DNA of 64,000 nucleotides from Salinibacterium sp. SWN167 (GCF_015864665.1 NZ_JADYWU010000002.1:124001-188000), one strand, 5' to 3'; positions 40,554-49,458 are shown, counted from the stretch's first letter. Notes: generated from the sequence alone by a model not told the origin. Program-made: numbers and translations.

Positions 40554-42599
40554 CTAGAGCTCGGACTTGGGGTGTGTACGTAGGTAACCCTGACGCGCGA
40601 AGTAGGCACCCGCTGCCAACAACGCGACGATGAGGGCGATGAGAGTCGCAACACCGGCACCGGTGTATGCGAGCTGCCCACCGAGGGCATAGGTCGGAAG
40701 ATCGAGGAAGTCTGAACCGCCGACGAGGCAGACACCGACACAGGGGTCAGGGTCTCCGTCGGGGTCTCCGCCGGTCCCGCCGGTGCCACAGTTTTCGGTG
40801 CAGTTGGGGTCGACCACGGTCTGAACGTTGGGGCCAACAACGGCACGCGCCACGTTGAGGGTGGCTACGTCTCCGCTGCCCACCGCCACGCGTACTGCCG
40901 TTTCGCTGAACATGTCACCCTTGACGGTGCCGGTGGAGGTCAACTGTTCTTGCACGTTGACCTTGATCGAGACGAGGTCGTGGAGCACCGTGGCTACGCT
41001 CGAGTCTCCGAGGAGACCGGTGACTGCCGGGTTCACGAGGCCGGTGTTCAGGCTCTTGACAAGCGAGGTAACCACGCCGCCGTTAGAGAAGAGAGAGCTA
41101 TCAAGGCTCTTTCCGAGGCTGCCGATGAGCGTATTCACGTTGAGGCCGGTCGTGACCGTTCCGCCGAGGAGTGAAATGTTTGCCTTCGCGGAGATAGCGG
41201 TTCCGTCGATCAGGTCATCCACGTTTCCGATGATGCTGACGTCAACGGTGCTGCGCAGGTCAGGGAGAACAGAACCAACCACTTCGCACACGGTATCTGT
41301 CGTGTAGCCGATGATGCCCTGCGTGACGCCCTGGGTTACTCCGTCGGTAAGGCCGCCGGTGAGCCCGCCGAGCAGACCGCCAACGAGGCCGCCGTTGGAG
41401 GAACCTCCACCGAGAACTTCACCGTTGAGGATGTCGCCAATGATCGGAACTTGGATGTCGCGGCACACCGTCTTCTGAGTGGACTTCTGTGCGGTCAGCA
41501 GGTTGAGCTTGGCGGATACCTCGACGCGAGCATCCCGCAGTGACAGTTCGACGCGTTCGACGATGTCGTCGGCGAGGTCGGCCACCGTTTCGGTGATTCC
41601 GTTCAGGATCTGGTTGACCACAGCATCCGTGAGCAGCTCGGTGTTCGGGGCCAGGTTGTTCAGCTCGCCGCCCAGGAGGGTTTCGAGGTCAACCACTACC
41701 GCGCCGGTTTCGAGGTTGAAGCTCACGGCGCCGTCTCCGTACTTGCCGTCGAGCAGCGTGCTTACTGCCTTCTGGAGGTCGGCGTCGACGACGACCTTCA
41801 CGTCAGCTGAGGAACCTACGACGCCGAGTACGGGGTCGAGGATGCCGTCGATCGAGTTACCGAGAGCGCCGTTGTCGCCGCCCAAGCTGATGAGTTGGCC
41901 GTCAACGCTGTTGAGCGCCGTGGTGACTTTGCTCGTCAGCTTGCTGATGGCGGGACTGGAGAAGCTCAGCGTTGCATCTGCGAGCGTGTAGTCGCCGGAG
42001 GCCGACGTCATGTTTCCGTCGGCACGAGCAGAGACTGCATCGAGCTCGAGCTTGAGGTCAGTGAGAACCGATGCGAACTCGTTGGAGAGGAGGCTGTCGA
42101 GGTCGACGGTGAGGTCACCTGCTCGCCCAGACGAGGTGTTGCCGACGCCGATCGCGCCGTCATCCTGAATTGCTCCCGTGGAGGCGAATGATTCGCCATT
42201 CTTGTCCGCTTCTGCGTACTGGCTGATTACGCCGGCATCCACCACGTCAAGAAGGGGAAGCTGCAGGCCGCCGGGCTGGTTGAGCACCGTGGCGCCCAAG
42301 GCGTCGACGGTAAGAGGATCGCGGTCAACCTGTCGTGCTTGGTTGCCGTTATTGGAGGCGACTACCTGGCCGAGCCCCGCAACGTTGCCGAGGTCGGTTC
42401 CGAGCACATCACCAGAGAGGAACTCTGCGTAAGCGTAGGAAGCCCCGGTGGTCTCTTCTGCGCTAGCAGCAGCGGGGGCAATGAATGTGAAGCCCGATAC
42501 AAGGGCCATGGTTCCGAGGGCCGCTCCGAAACGGACTCCTGCGGTGTGGTTGCTTTTCCCGACTGGCTTCCCAGTGCGCGGGATGTGTTGTGTAAACAC
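40554..42599 (-). CDS. Choice-of-anchor G family surface protein with LAYTG sortase signal
   Basis: 681 aa. GTG at 42599 is chosen because AGGAAGG lies eight bases upstream; an ATG at 42656 in the same frame has none. A signal peptide (GAALGTMALVSGFTFIAPAA, cleaved near ASAEETTG) precedes a long Thr/Ser/Asp-rich repeat-like region. It has many DL-x-L and VNTLIGSLGKSLDSSLF-type segments, a glycine-rich GGGSSNGGLVGGLLGGLTGG stretch, and a proline/Gly/Asp-rich spacer. The C-terminus is LAYTGAG, then a hydrophobic span (IALIVALLAAGAYFA) and the basic tail RQGYLRTHPKSEL: a class E sortase signal. The body matches the actinobacterial choice-of-anchor G type. The sortase is not in the window. Role probably in cell-surface layers or adhesion. 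Confidence 0.82.
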   Translation of the reverse strand: MFTQHIPRTGKPVGKSNHTAGVRFGAALGTMALVSGFTFIAPAAASAEETTGASYAYAEFLSGDVLGTDLGNVAGLGQVVASNNGNQARQVDRDPLTVDALGATVLNQPGGLQLPLLDVVDAGVISQYAEADKNGESFASTGAIQDDGAIGVGNTSSGRAGDLTVDLDSLLSNEFASVLTDLKLELDAVSARADGNMTSASGDYTLADATLSFSSPAISKLTSKVTTALNSVDGQLISLGGDNGALGNSIDGILDPVLGVVGSSADVKVVVDADLQKAVSTLLDGKYGDGAVSFNLETGAVVVDLETLLGGELNNLAPNTELLTDAVVNQILNGITETVADLADDIVERVELSLRDARVEVSAKLNLLTAQKSTQKTVCRDIQVPIIGDILNGEVLGGGSSNGGLVGGLLGGLTGGLTDGVTQGVTQGIIGYTTDTVCEVVGSVLPDLRSTVDVSIIGNVDDLIDGTAISAKANISLLGGTVTTGLNVNTLIGSLGKSLDSSLFSNGGVVTSLVKSLNTGLVNPAVTGLLGDSSVATVLHDLVSIKVNVQEQLTSTGTVKGDMFSETAVRVAVGSGDVATLNVARAVVGPNVQTVVDPNCTENCGTGGTGGDPDGDPDPCVGVCLVGGSDFLDLPTYALGGQLAYTGAGVATLIALIVALLAAGAYFARQGYLRTHPKSEL

Positions 42600-42656
42600 G
42601 ACTGGTACCTTCCTGATCCTGTGTGGATAAGGAAGCTGGTTCGACAATGAGGCCAA

Positions 42657-43180
42657 CGTGAGGGTTGTGCCACGAACTACTGCCTGATCTCAGCTTCGCT
42701 TGCCCATATGGTGGTGCTGGTTTTTGAGTTGTGCGGCGAGATGGTGAGGTCTCGCGTGGTGTTGCCCGAATGGTGTTACTGGTAGTGCTGGTGTTGCCCG
42801 AATGGTGTTACTGGTAGTGCTGGTGTTGCCCGAATGGTGTTACTGGTAGTGCTGGTGTTGCCCGAATAAGGAGGGTTGGTTTGCCCTGCTTGCATAGAGA
42901 GACTGAGACCCCCCTCGGTTATGACGCGGGTTTTCAAACTTTTTCGGAAACTTTTTTTGAGACGCTGAAATGACAGTCGAAGTGGCACCCATTTCTGCCT
43001 GTTCACCGCATTGCTTCCCCTAGAGGGGGAGTGGGCACTGCAGGACTGCTCAGGATGACGTACACTTGTTCAGGTTGTTGATAACTGCCATACTTTCGCG
43101 CGCCTGCTCCTCACTTCTCAATGTGGATGTGTCGTAGTGTTTGTGCGAAAGTGTGGGTAAGAGATTTACCTCTCTTGCAA
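42657..43180. other. 524-bp intergenic region upstream of the surface protein and of tRNA-Trp
   Basis: It contains the 32-bp tandem repeats at 42758-42868, then an AT-richer part with two AAACTTTTT-like runs near 42945-42965. TCCCC-TAGA-GGGGA near 43016-43031 can form a small hairpin. A weak candidate promoter for the tRNA-Trp/secE unit is TTGTTC near 43068 with CATACT 17 bases on. I see no credible gene here; a 76-codon frame on the minus strand is only the repeat read through. Confidence 0.6.
42758..42868. repeat. 32-bp perfect tandem repeat, about 3.5 copies
   Basis: The unit starts GGTGTTGCCCGAATGG and ends TTACTGGTAGTGCT. Copies begin at 42758, 42790, 42822 and 42854; the last is incomplete and runs into AATAAGG. 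There are no differences among the three full copies. No spacers lie between copies, so it is a tandem repeat, not a CRISPR. It sits about 160-270 bp upstream of the surface protein start. Confidence 0.9.
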
Positions 43181-43253
43181 AGGGTGGTGGCTCAATTGGT
43201 AGAGCAGCGGTCTCCAAAACCGCAGGTTGCAGGTTCGAGTCCTGTCCGCCCTG
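43181..43253 (+). tRNA. trnW: tRNA-Trp (anticodon CCA)
   Basis: 73 nt. The acceptor arms AGGGTGG and CCGCCCT pair fully (one G-T). The anticodon stem GCGGT/ACCGC holds loop CTCCAAA with CCA at 43214-43216. The T arm reads TTGCAGGTTCGAGTCCTG-like with GGTTCGA, and the discriminator is G. The CCA end is not encoded. It directly precedes secE, the common bacterial arrangement. Confidence 0.95.
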
Positions 43254-43316
43254 CAAGTCCCTCTCTGTGAGAAACGGAGTGGGTCGAGTAAGCCGAAGTA
43301 TCGGAAGGTAGTAAGA

Positions 43317-43598
43317 GTGGCCAAGAAAGACGTAGACGAGCCCAGCGAGGACGTCGTCGCCAAGGCGAAGAAGGAGAGCGCGCAACGTCGTGGACCCTTC
43401 GGCCGCATGACACTCTTCATCCGCCAAGTTATTAACGAACTCAAGAAGGTAGTAACTCCGACTCGGCGCGAGCTGGTCAGCTTTACTCTCGTTGTTCTTG
43501 TATTCGTCATCATCATGATGGGTATCGTTTCGGCCCTCGACTTTGGGTTTAGCGCGTTGGTGAACTTCTTGTTCGGCGACCCGAACCTGGTCGTCTAA
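43317..43598 (+). CDS. secE: Preprotein translocase subunit SecE
   Basis: 93 aa. A charged N-terminal part (KKDVDEPSEDVVAKAKKESA) is followed by the SecE amphipathic helix FIRQVINELKKVVTPTRREL, and one membrane span, FTLVVLVFVIIMMGIVSALD. GTG at 43317 follows GGAAGG; the longer in-frame start would run back into the tRNA and is excluded. Works with SecY and SecG in protein export. Confidence 0.95.
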   Translation: MAKKDVDEPSEDVVAKAKKESAQRRGPFGRMTLFIRQVINELKKVVTPTRRELVSFTLVVLVFVIIMMGIVSALDFGFSALVNFLFGDPNLVV

Positions 43599-43655
43599 GC
43601 CCTTCATAAACCGCAGCGGTTACGGCCGACCTGCAGAGTAACGAAAAGAGATTTA

Positions 43656-44636
43656 GTGTCCGAGAACCACCGCGAAGACTCCGAGCTCGCTACGGCAGCA
43701 GAGCAGTCCTCCGAGGAGGATGAGGCGCAGACGGGTAACACCTTGGCTGCGGCAGAGCGTTCAGAAGACTCCGCCGAGCACCAGGCAATGCACATTGAGG
43801 GCGATTCGGCTGATGTCGATGCCGATCTTGCTGGTCTCCTTGAGGCTCTGGATGCCGCAGTCGATCCTGAAGCAGATGCTGAAGTAAACGACGCGCTCGA
43901 CATCGACAACGCTGCTGAGGCTGACGCTTCTGTTGCCGCAACCGATGACGAAGCAGCGGATGAAGCTGAAGCTGAAGGCACCGACGCTGCTGAAGCAGCC
44001 GAGGGCGAAGAGGCCGAGGTCGACCCGTACGCCGAGTTCCGCATGGACCTTCGCCTGCAGCCGGGCAAGTGGTACGTCATCCACTCCTACGCTGGCTTCG
44101 AAAAGCGCGTCAAGCACAACATCGAGAACCGCAAGGTTTCCATGGCGATGGAAGATTTCGTCTTCCAAGTCGAGGTTCCGATGGAAGATGTTGTCGAGAT
44201 CAAGAACGGTCAACGCAAGCTCGTTAACCGCGTTCGCATCCCCGGCTACGTTTTGGTTCGCATGGACCTCAACGAAGACAGCTGGTCGGTTGTTCGTCAC
44301 ACTCCTGGTGTTACTGGCTTCGTGGGCAACGCTCACAACCCCGTACCGCTGCGTTTCGAAGAAGCATTCAACATGCTGAAGAGCCTTGTTGAGATCGTTG
44401 AAGCTCCTGTCGCTAAGGGTGCATCGCAGAAGAGCAAGACCGCTGCACGCGCTATCCCCGCAGAGATCGACTTCGAAATCGGCGAGACCATCACCATCAA
44501 GGAAGGTTCGTTCGCGGGCCTTCCCGGTTCGATCAGCGAGATCAAGGCGGAGAGCGGAAAGCTCATCGTTCTGGTTTCCCTCTTCGAGCGCGAGACCCCG
44601 GTCGAGCTCAGCTTCGATCAGGTCACCAAGCTTTAA
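43656..44636 (+). CDS. nusG: Transcription termination/antitermination factor NusG with acidic N-terminal extension
   Basis: 326 aa. Residues 1-130 form an Asp/Glu/Ala-rich, probably disordered region (e.g. [20 protein letters not shown]). The NGN domain begins at [20 protein letters not shown] (139), and the KOW domain at [20 protein letters not shown], about 270-300. Long acidic extensions are usual in actinobacterial NusG. Binds RNA polymerase and couples transcription with Rho or ribosomes. GTG start after AAAAGAG. Second gene after secE. Confidence 0.96.
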   Translation: MSENHREDSELATAAEQSSEEDEAQTGNTLAAAERSEDSAEHQAMHIEGDSADVDADLAGLLEALDAAVDPEADAEVNDALDIDNAAEADASVAATDDEAADEAEAEGTDAAEAAEGEEAEVDPYAEFRMDLRLQPGKWYVIHSYAGFEKRVKHNIENRKVSMAMEDFVFQVEVPMEDVVEIKNGQRKLVNRVRIPGYVLVRMDLNEDSWSVVRHTPGVTGFVGNAHNPVPLRFEEAFNMLKSLVEIVEAPVAKGASQKSKTAARAIPAEIDFEIGETITIKEGSFAGLPGSISEIKAESGKLIVLVSLFERETPVELSFDQVTKL

Positions 44637-44722
44637 GGGCTTACGCCCCTAAAAAACCACCGCGCCCTTCGGGTGCGGGAGAGCTGACCACACGGGTCAG
44701 TTCGTACTGAAAAGGAAACACA

Positions 44723-45154
44723 ATGGCACCGAAAAAGAAGGTTACAGGTCTGATCAAGCTTCAGATCCAAGCCGGCGCCGCTAACCCCGCACCGCCCATC
44801 GGGCCTGCGCTGGGACAGCACGGCGTTAACATCATGGAGTTCTGCAAGGCGTACAACGCCGCTACCGAGGCTCAGCGTGGAAACGTTATCCCGGTAGAGA
44901 TCACCGTGTACGAGGACCGTTCGTTCACGTTCATCCTCAAGACCCCGCCGGCAGCAGAGCTCATCAAGAAGGCTGCTGGAGTTGCAAAGGGTTCGGGCAC
45001 GCCGCACACCGTCAAGGTTGCGCAGCTCACAAAAGACCAGGTACGTACGATCGCCGAGCAGAAGATGGCTGACCTCAACGCCAACGACATCGACGGCGCA
45101 ATGAAGATCATCGCGGGCACCGCTCGCTCGATGGGAATCACGGTGGAGGCATAA
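44723..45154 (+). CDS. rplK: 50S ribosomal protein L11
   Basis: 143 aa, normal length. [20 protein letters not shown] and [20 protein letters not shown] are diagnostic, and the rRNA-binding C-terminal domain ends in [18 protein letters not shown]. The ATG has an AAAAGGAAA ribosome site. The stop overlaps the rplA start as TAATG, giving coupling with L1. Confidence 0.98.
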   Translation: MAPKKKVTGLIKLQIQAGAANPAPPIGPALGQHGVNIMEFCKAYNAATEAQRGNVIPVEITVYEDRSFTFILKTPPAAELIKKAAGVAKGSGTPHTVKVAQLTKDQVRTIAEQKMADLNANDIDGAMKIIAGTARSMGITVEA

Positions 45155-45843
45155 TGTCCAAGAATTCCAAGGCATACAAGGCCGCCGCTGAGAAGCTCGA
45201 AGAGGGCAAGTTCTACACGCCTACCGAAGCTGTTTCTGTTGCTCGCGACATGAGCTCCAAGAAGTTTGACTCGACCGTTGAGGTTGCTCTTCGCTTGGGT
45301 GTAGACCCTCGCAAGGCTGACCAGATGGTTCGTGGCACCGTTATCCTGCCTCACGGTACGGGTAAGACTGCTCGCGTTATCGTTTTCGCAACCGGTCCGG
45401 CAGCAGAAGCAGCAATCGCTGCTGGCGCTGACGAGGTTGGTGGCTCGGAGCTCATCGAGAAGGTAGCCGCTGGTTACACCAACTTCGATGCTGCAGTTTC
45501 GACCCCCGAGCTCATGGGCCAGGTTGGTCGTTTGGGTAAGGTACTTGGCCCGCGTGGCCTCATGCCAAACCCGAAGACCGGAACGGTTACCCCTGACACC
45601 GCAAAGGCTGTCTCGGAGATCAAGGGCGGAAAGATCGAATTCCGCGTCGACAAGCACTCCAACGTTCACTTCATCGTGGGCAAGGCCGGCTTCACCGCTG
45701 AGCAGCTTGACGAGAACATCAAGGCAGCACTCGACGAGGTTCTGCGCGCCAAGCCCAGCTCTTCCAAGGGTCGCTACATCACGAAGGCAACGGTTTCGAC
45801 CACCTTCGGTCCTGGCATTCCGGTCGACATCAACTCGATCTAA
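45154..45843 (+). CDS. rplA: 50S ribosomal protein L1
   Basis: 229 aa. Family signs are [40 protein letters not shown], and [20 protein letters not shown]-like text here as [21 protein letters not shown]1 binds 23S rRNA in the L1 stalk and often also represses its own mRNA. One-base overlap with rplK; followed by a strong terminator. Confidence 0.98.
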   Translation: MSKNSKAYKAAAEKLEEGKFYTPTEAVSVARDMSSKKFDSTVEVALRLGVDPRKADQMVRGTVILPHGTGKTARVIVFATGPAAEAAIAAGADEVGGSELIEKVAAGYTNFDAAVSTPELMGQVGRLGKVLGPRGLMPNPKTGTVTPDTAKAVSEIKGGKIEFRVDKHSNVHFIVGKAGFTAEQLDENIKAALDEVLRAKPSSSKGRYITKATVSTTFGPGIPVDINSI

Positions 45844-45856
45844 TACTGCTTAAATG

Positions 45857-45890
45857 AACGGGGGTCGGCTTGTGCCGGCCCCCGTTTTTT
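45857..45890 (+). terminator. Intrinsic terminator after rplA
   Basis: ACGGGGG(T)CGGC and GCCG(G)CCCCCGT pair around a TTGT loop, followed by TTTTTT. This is a textbook intrinsic terminator and the clearest one in the window. Confidence 0.93.
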
Positions 45891-45953
45891 GCATTCCCGG
45901 GCATCCTGCTGGAGGGAATATGCTGGTCGGTATCCGCCGTAGGGAGCCCTGTC

Positions 45954-46505
45954 GTGACCACCACCGTTCGCCGCGCTATCGAGAGTGACGCCGAGTTGCT
46001 CCACGAGATCGCTCGCCAGACGTTTCCGCTGGCGTGCCCTGCCAGCACAACACTCGATTCGATCGCGTCGTACATCGCAGAAGCCCTTTCGGTGTCAGCA
46101 TTCCGTCACTATCTCACTGACCCTGCCCGCGAGGTGCTTCTGGCCGAGGTAGATGGCCAGCCCGCTGGCTACGCGCTATTTTCTACTGCCGAGCCCAGTG
46201 ATCCGGATGTCGCCCAGGTGCTTACTCTTCACCCCACGGTAGAGCTCAGCAAGTGCTACGTTCTCGGCCTCTTTCATGGCGCCGGTGTCGCGCCCGCGTT
46301 GATCGGTTCAGGAATTGCGTGGGCGCGCGATCAAGGTTTCGCTGGGATGTGGTTGGGCGTGAATCAGGAGAATGCCCGCGCCAATCGTTTCTACGAAAAG
46401 ATGGGCTTCGAGCTCGCAGGAACCAAAAAGTTTCTCGTCGGAGACCGCTGGGAAGACGACTTTGTGCGTCAACTTTCGCTCAACGAACCCCTTGCCGCCC
46501 ACTAA
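45954..46505 (+). CDS. GNAT-family N-acetyltransferase
   Basis: 183 aa from GTG at 45954 with AGGGAG eight bases upstream. It shows TVRRAIESDAELLHEIARQT at the N-terminus, acetyl-CoA motif area KCYVLGLFHGAGVAPALIGS (about 103-122), and GMWLGVNQENARANRFYEKM, followed by GFELAGTKKF, the usual C-terminal signature. The HGAGVA replaces the common Arg/Gln-x-x-Gly-x-Gly/Ala loop. Followed after four bases by a membrane protein gene. Acceptor unknown. Confidence 0.85.
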   Translation: MTTTVRRAIESDAELLHEIARQTFPLACPASTTLDSIASYIAEALSVSAFRHYLTDPAREVLLAEVDGQPAGYALFSTAEPSDPDVAQVLTLHPTVELSKCYVLGLFHGAGVAPALIGSGIAWARDQGFAGMWLGVNQENARANRFYEKMGFELAGTKKFLVGDRWEDDFVRQLSLNEPLAAH

Positions 46506-46509
46506 CCCG

Positions 46510-47178
46510 ATGACGACTGTTGCGCCGCAGCGCGTTTCTTCTGCAGCTATTGAGGGATTTTCTGCCGTCGTAGGCAGCGTTGCTGTCGGTATTGCGCTTG
46601 TCGTAATTTGGGCCTCGCGGCTCATGGTTCCGCGTGAGCTGTATGTCAGCGAGTTGGGGGCGGAGGGCGAACCGACCGCGGCCGCTTTCGAAGTCGCACT
46701 GCTGCTCATCGTGGTTGGTGGGTCGGCAGTTGCGTGGAGTGCGCGTCGGGTGCGCGCGTGGCCGCCGCTGCTGTCCTTCGGTTCGCCAGCGTTGTCTCTC
46801 TGGGTGGGGTGCGGATTCTTCCTGATCGCCTCCCAAGTGACGTGCACCTCAGGGTGCCCGTTGCCCTACGGACCTAGTTTCACTTGGCAAGATTTCACGC
46901 ACACGCTAGCGGCAGTTATCGCCTTTGCCGCAGCATGCTGGGCGATGATCCAAACCTCGTTCGCGAGGGAACACCGCGTGCTGGCGCGCATGTCGCTCAT
47001 CACCGCTGTGGCGGTCGCGGTAATAGCCGGAACCGGTGGGCTCTTTTCCCTGTTCCGTTTTCAGGTCGTGCTCGGCAGCCGGCTTGAGTTCGTAGCCACG
47101 ACGATTGCGATTGCATGGCTCATCATTCTCGGAACCGTGATCGCCGCACGCGCGCTTTCTCGAACTATCCGCTCGTAG
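46510..47178 (+). CDS. DUF998-like integral membrane protein
   Basis: 222 aa with six predicted spans: about 15-38, 60-80, 90-108, 125-145, 160-180 and 195-215. Loop sequences CTSGCPLPYGPSFTWQDFTH and LGSRLEFVATTIAIAWLIIL fit the DUF998 pattern, including the Cys-rich extracellular loop after span 3. Start four bases after the acetyltransferase stop, so the two are probably co-transcribed. Function unknown. Confidence 0.8.
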   Translation: MTTVAPQRVSSAAIEGFSAVVGSVAVGIALVVIWASRLMVPRELYVSELGAEGEPTAAAFEVALLLIVVGGSAVAWSARRVRAWPPLLSFGSPALSLWVGCGFFLIASQVTCTSGCPLPYGPSFTWQDFTHTLAAVIAFAAACWAMIQTSFAREHRVLARMSLITAVAVAVIAGTGGLFSLFRFQVVLGSRLEFVATTIAIAWLIILGTVIAARALSRTIRS

Positions 47179-47199
47179 TTGCGCTGTGGTGCTCTGGGT

Positions 47200-47808
47200 C
47201 TACGACGCGCGCATGAGATCGAGCAGTCGATCAGCCAAACCCACCAGAGTGTGGATCTGATCTTCGTCGCGCTCAACCCACTGGCACTTCGGCTCAGAAT
47301 GCACAGGGACAAAATCAGTATGTTGTTCCCACACTACGAGCGTGCGGTCAGCGCCCAGCACATACTGCTGCCACCACACCTGACGAAGATACGAGCGGGG
47401 AATGGTACGCCACGCTTTAGCGGTCGTTTTGATCTCCGAAAGCACGAGCGACCCATCAAGCACCGAGACGCCGTCGGGGGTTGCTAAATGCAGAGGCTGA
47501 TCGTGGGCGTGATAAAGCGCCGAACTTGCCTGGATGCCGTGCGCACCGAGCACCCAGCGAGCGATTTCGGGTTCCCGAGCGCGACCGTGATCGGTAAACG
47601 CATTGCCGCTGAAACCGGAGCCGAGCAGCTTGCTCTCCACCACAGCACGTAAGGATTGTTCTGTGGCCAGGCGGGCGGCGTCCGTTGCTGTCACGCCGCG
47701 ACTGCGGGCACGAAGCCACGCGACGCGATCCTCAGAGTGAGCAACGATGCGATGGCGATGATTGGGCGCAACCGGTTCCCAAAGATCGAGTTCCGGTTGC
47801 ATAGTCAC
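47200..47808 (-). CDS. YqaJ-like viral recombinase/exonuclease-family protein
   Basis: About 202 aa. The YqaJ pattern is visible: WLRARSRGVTATDAARLATE near 30-49, FTDHGRAREPEIARWVLGAH (the Glu of the PD-(D/E)xK-type core), ATPDGVSVLDGSLVLSEIKT (Asp and Glu-x-Lys), and QVWWQQYVLGADRTLVVWEQ. Lambda exonuclease-like proteins of this family are common in phages but are also found as single chromosomal genes in actinobacteria. No phage genes surround it. GTG at 47808 follows GGAGAG at ten bases; ATG at 47802 is equally possible. Confidence 0.82.
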   Translation of the reverse strand: MTMQPELDLWEPVAPNHRHRIVAHSEDRVAWLRARSRGVTATDAARLATEQSLRAVVESKLLGSGFSGNAFTDHGRAREPEIARWVLGAHGIQASSALYHAHDQPLHLATPDGVSVLDGSLVLSEIKTTAKAWRTIPRSYLRQVWWQQYVLGADRTLVVWEQHTDFVPVHSEPKCQWVERDEDQIHTLVGLADRLLDLMRAS

Positions 47809-47937
47809 ACCCCATTGTCTCTCCTGCTGGTGGCATCGCGTGCGCGCCCTACAGAGAAACGGGGATTCTCGCTGCTCTGTGATCACTTACTCCGCGTCTG
47901 GACCTGTAATGCCAGTACGAACTGGCAGACTAGGCCC

Positions 47938-49452
47938 ATGCGAGCCATGCACCCCGACACAGCGCCAACTTCGAGTTTTCGCAGTCGGTGGATTGGGGTA
48001 GCTGCGGCAGCAATCGTGGCAGTCATGACGTTGGTTCCGGTCGCGGGGGCCTCGGCGTCTGTTGGTTCGACGCCGCCTGACGTCACCTCGTTTGCAAACG
48101 ACGATGATGGACTCCTTCTGGAACTGGGAGAGTTCTTTGGCCAAGACCAGCGTGGCAGCGGCCTCGACTTCACGGATGGCATTGAGCTTGGTGCGATTGA
48201 TCGCGTGTTCTTGTGGTCGAACGACTATCACTCGGGTCAACCGACAGAGACTCCGGTCCAGTATGTGAATCGGTGGATGGTTCCGGTGACGATCGGGGAA
48301 GAACCGGTCGGCGTAGCCATGATCGGCATCGATCCGGCGACTGTTGAACCTGAAATGATCGATTTCATCCGTAATCCAGGCATTGCTCTCGCGCTGGATG
48401 ACGTTGACGACGACGCCACTCTCGTGCAGGAGCCTGAGACGGGTGCGTGGTTCAGTCTCATCGATGGCACGATCACGCCTCTCGTGCGTGGTTCTAGCGA
48501 AGTAGCAGGCGAGATGACGCTTGAGGCGTACCAGCCCATCGTGTCGACCCGCCTCATTGAAGTTGTCGAAGAAGATCCGCAGCCTGACCAAGGCTCAGTG
48601 CAGTCCGTAGTACTGATCGCCACCACGATTCTTGTGGTGCTGATGGTGCTGCTTGTTCCCACGGTGGTTGGCCAAGTACGCGAGCGCCGTGAGCGTCGCG
48701 CTGTTGAAGATGGCGCAGCGGAAGAGAACGACGACGCTGAGGGCGCAACTACCTCGGCTGATAAAGCCGGCACGGCAACCGAGGCTGACGACGAAGTTGA
48801 GATTGTCGCTGCAGCGAAAGCAGTACCCGCGACAACCGCCCCAGCAAAAATTGCCGCCCCGGCAAAGCCCGCCGCTAAGCGAACCTCTGCGAAAAGAGCT
48901 CCAGCCAAAAAAGCGGCAGCCACAAAGTCCGCCGGGAAAGCCACAACGCCGCGTCCGGCCGCTGCGAAGTCCGCCACTGCTGCGGTGACGAAGACTCCCG
49001 CGAAGACAACAACGAAAGCGTCCACGCCACCGATACCCACGGCGGCGTCGAAAACTGCACCCAAGGCGGCGCCCAAGGCGGCGCCCAAGGCGGCACCCAA
49101 GGCGGCGCCCAAGGCGGCACCCAAGGCGGCGCCCAAGGCGGCGGCGAAAACTGCACCGAAAACCACTGCGAAATCCGCCACGGCGACTGCGTCGAAATCC
49201 GCCGCTGCTCGGCCAGCAGCCAAGAAGCGCGCCTCCACAGCGTCGCCGAAGACAACGACGGCGACCACCCCTGCACCGAAGACACCTGCTGCGAAAAAGC
49301 CCGCACCGAAAAAGCCCGCACCGAAGACAGCCGCGACGAAAAAGCCTGCAGCGGAAAAGCCTGCTGCGGAAAAGCCCGCGAGGAAGAAACCAACACCCAA
49401 GAAGCCCGCGGCGTCTGCAGGTACGCACACGAGCGATAGCTCAGCAGACTAG
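47938..49452 (+). CDS. Single-span membrane protein with histone H1-like Lys/Ala/Pro-rich cytoplasmic tail
   Basis: 504 aa. Signal-type segment (IGVAAAAIVAVMTLVPVAGA, residues 19-38), an extracytoplasmic domain (about 41-218: TSFANDDDGLLLELGEFFGQ, VNRWMVPVTIGEEPVGVAMI, and WFSLIDGTITPLVRGSSEVA), one span at about 222-243 (VLIATTILVVLMVLLVPTVV), then a cytoplasmic acidic stretch. Finally about 220 residues rich in Lys, Ala, Pro and Thr (KRTSAKRAPAKKAAATKSAG, and seven PKAA units). Such tails bind DNA in bacterial histone H1-like and HU-fusion proteins. ATG at 47938 is used, ATG at 47947 is possible; the ribosome site is weak. Family not recognised. Confidence 0.75.
   Translation: MRAMHPDTAPTSSFRSRWIGVAAAAIVAVMTLVPVAGASASVGSTPPDVTSFANDDDGLLLELGEFFGQDQRGSGLDFTDGIELGAIDRVFLWSNDYHSGQPTETPVQYVNRWMVPVTIGEEPVGVAMIGIDPATVEPEMIDFIRNPGIALALDDVDDDATLVQEPETGAWFSLIDGTITPLVRGSSEVAGEMTLEAYQPIVSTRLIEVVEEDPQPDQGSVQSVVLIATTILVVLMVLLVPTVVGQVRERRERRAVEDGAAEENDDAEGATTSADKAGTATEADDEVEIVAAAKAVPATTAPAKIAAPAKPAAKRTSAKRAPAKKAAATKSAGKATTPRPAAAKSATAAVTKTPAKTTTKASTPPIPTAASKTAPKAAPKAAPKAAPKAAPKAAPKAAPKAAAKTAPKTTAKSATATASKSAAARPAAKKRASTASPKTTTATTPAPKTPAAKKPAPKKPAPKTAATKKPAAEKPAAEKPARKKPTPKKPAASAGTHTSDSSAD
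49057..49140 (+). repeat. 12-bp coding repeat (seven units) in the Lys/Ala/Pro tail
   Basis: Seven in-frame copies of GC(G/A)CCCAAGGCG encode Ala-Pro-Lys-Ala. They alternate only at the third base of the first codon (GCG or GCA). Copy number could change by slippage without breaking the frame. Confidence 0.88.
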
Positions 49453-49458
49453 ACAATC

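Noticed and set aside
42758-42868. CRISPR array
   Set aside because: The 32-bp units touch each other with no spacers, and no cas genes are in the window.
47200-47808. Prophage remnant suggested by the YqaJ-like gene
   Set aside because: There are no integrase, terminase, capsid or attachment-site features in the surrounding 10 kb.
48237-49430. Minus-strand frame of about 400 codons rich in Ala, Gly, Phe and Val
   Set aside because: It is the complement of the Lys/Ala/Pro repeat tail, which creates a repetitive open frame by itself. No start signal and no domain.
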